Shown here one piece after another: positions 63,959 through 64,000 of a stretch of DNA of 64,000 bases. The notes beneath the pieces were generated by a model, which worked only from the letters and a program-made list of their open reading frames with translations, did no database searches and had not been told where the DNA came from. Each line of letters begins with the position of its first letter. The first letter of the stretch is position 1. This DNA is from JADHMP01 sp964386915 (GTDB taxonomy: Bacteria > Bacteroidota > Bacteroidia > Flavobacteriales > Flavobacteriaceae). Made by a program: the position numbers and the translations under genes. The stretch spans positions 67,973-131,972 of the forward strand of contig CAYLUQ010000004.1 of NCBI GenBank assembly GCA_964386915.1, given 5' to 3'.

Positions 63959-64000
63959 AAGACGTTAAACAACTGAAGCTATTTATCACTTGAGATAAGC

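Noticed and set aside
1..64000. CRISPR arrays, insertion sequences, prophage
   Set aside because: No regular spaced repeats, transposase or phage genes were seen; the only exact long repeat is the assembly artefact.

Overview
The window is a stretch of chromosome from a member of the Bacteroidota, most likely class Flavobacteriia. The evidence is a complete gldK-gldL-gldM-gldN set (type IX secretion and gliding motility), a Bacteroidota-type NagB-LmbE fusion, a GYDIA-type GHMP kinase, S9B dipeptidyl peptidase IV, and several promoters of the Bacteroidota form TAnnTTTG. Codon and base use look even throughout. There is no insertion sequence, phage module or CRISPR array, so this reads as core chromosome with one possible scar at the right edge. 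The genus cannot be told from the sequence alone.

Layout. 1-4.7 kb: end of a RidA-like gene, a lipoprotein sulfatase with a PhyH dioxygenase, a serine beta-lactamase-like hydrolase and a VanX-type dipeptidase. 4.7-8.5 kb (minus): nagB-lmbE fusion, an NTF2-like protein and a DASS anion transporter. 8.6-11 kb: a small secreted protein and a SulP transporter interrupted by a 100-N scaffold gap. The gap is flanked by identical 55-bp copies, so it is an assembly artefact; closing it restores one 611-aa gene. 11-12 kb: trxB. 12-15 kb (minus): an ABC-F ATPase and a FAD oxidoreductase. 15-23.4 kb (minus): topA, a ureohydrolase-like protein with lost metal ligands, then gldKLMN.

23.5-27.7 kb is a sulfur module: a second SulP carrier, a persulfide-dioxygenase-like MBL/rhodanese fusion and two half-size YeeE/YedE permeases. 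27.8-32.1 kb is a tightly packed operon: miaB, a sigma-54 activator without a sensory domain, lptE, a Lys/Pro-rich protein and secG. groES-groEL follows, behind a candidate sigma-54 promoter with upstream TGTCA repeats. 34.4-42.7 kb: an HMA-MauE fusion, a GAF-type methionine sulfoxide reductase, purH, and the rod-shape operon mreB-mreC-mreD-mrdA-rodA. 42.7-50.2 kb: an orphan OppC-like permease, Prc protease, surE, a small membrane protein, lpxB and comEC. 50.2-55.7 kb: a thioredoxin-like protein, POT transporter, DPP IV, GYDIA kinase and a small unknown protein. 55.8-63.4 kb (minus) is an envelope operon: coaX, a beta-barrel protein, a TPR protein, lptC, a 65-aa membrane protein, a CorC-like protein and a PpiD-like foldase. 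The window ends with tRNA-Phe and a 36-codon remnant of an LpxH-like metallophosphoesterase.

The most interesting possibility is a sigma-54 circuit. The activator lies about 1.6 kb upstream of groES. The groES upstream region has a near-consensus -24/-12 element, no recognisable TAnnTTTG box, and TGTCA repeats at activator distance. A TGTCA inverted repeat also lies beside the promoter of the operon that encodes the activator. Together these suggest sigma-54 control of the chaperonin by an autoregulated activator. This is inference from motifs and needs experimental test.
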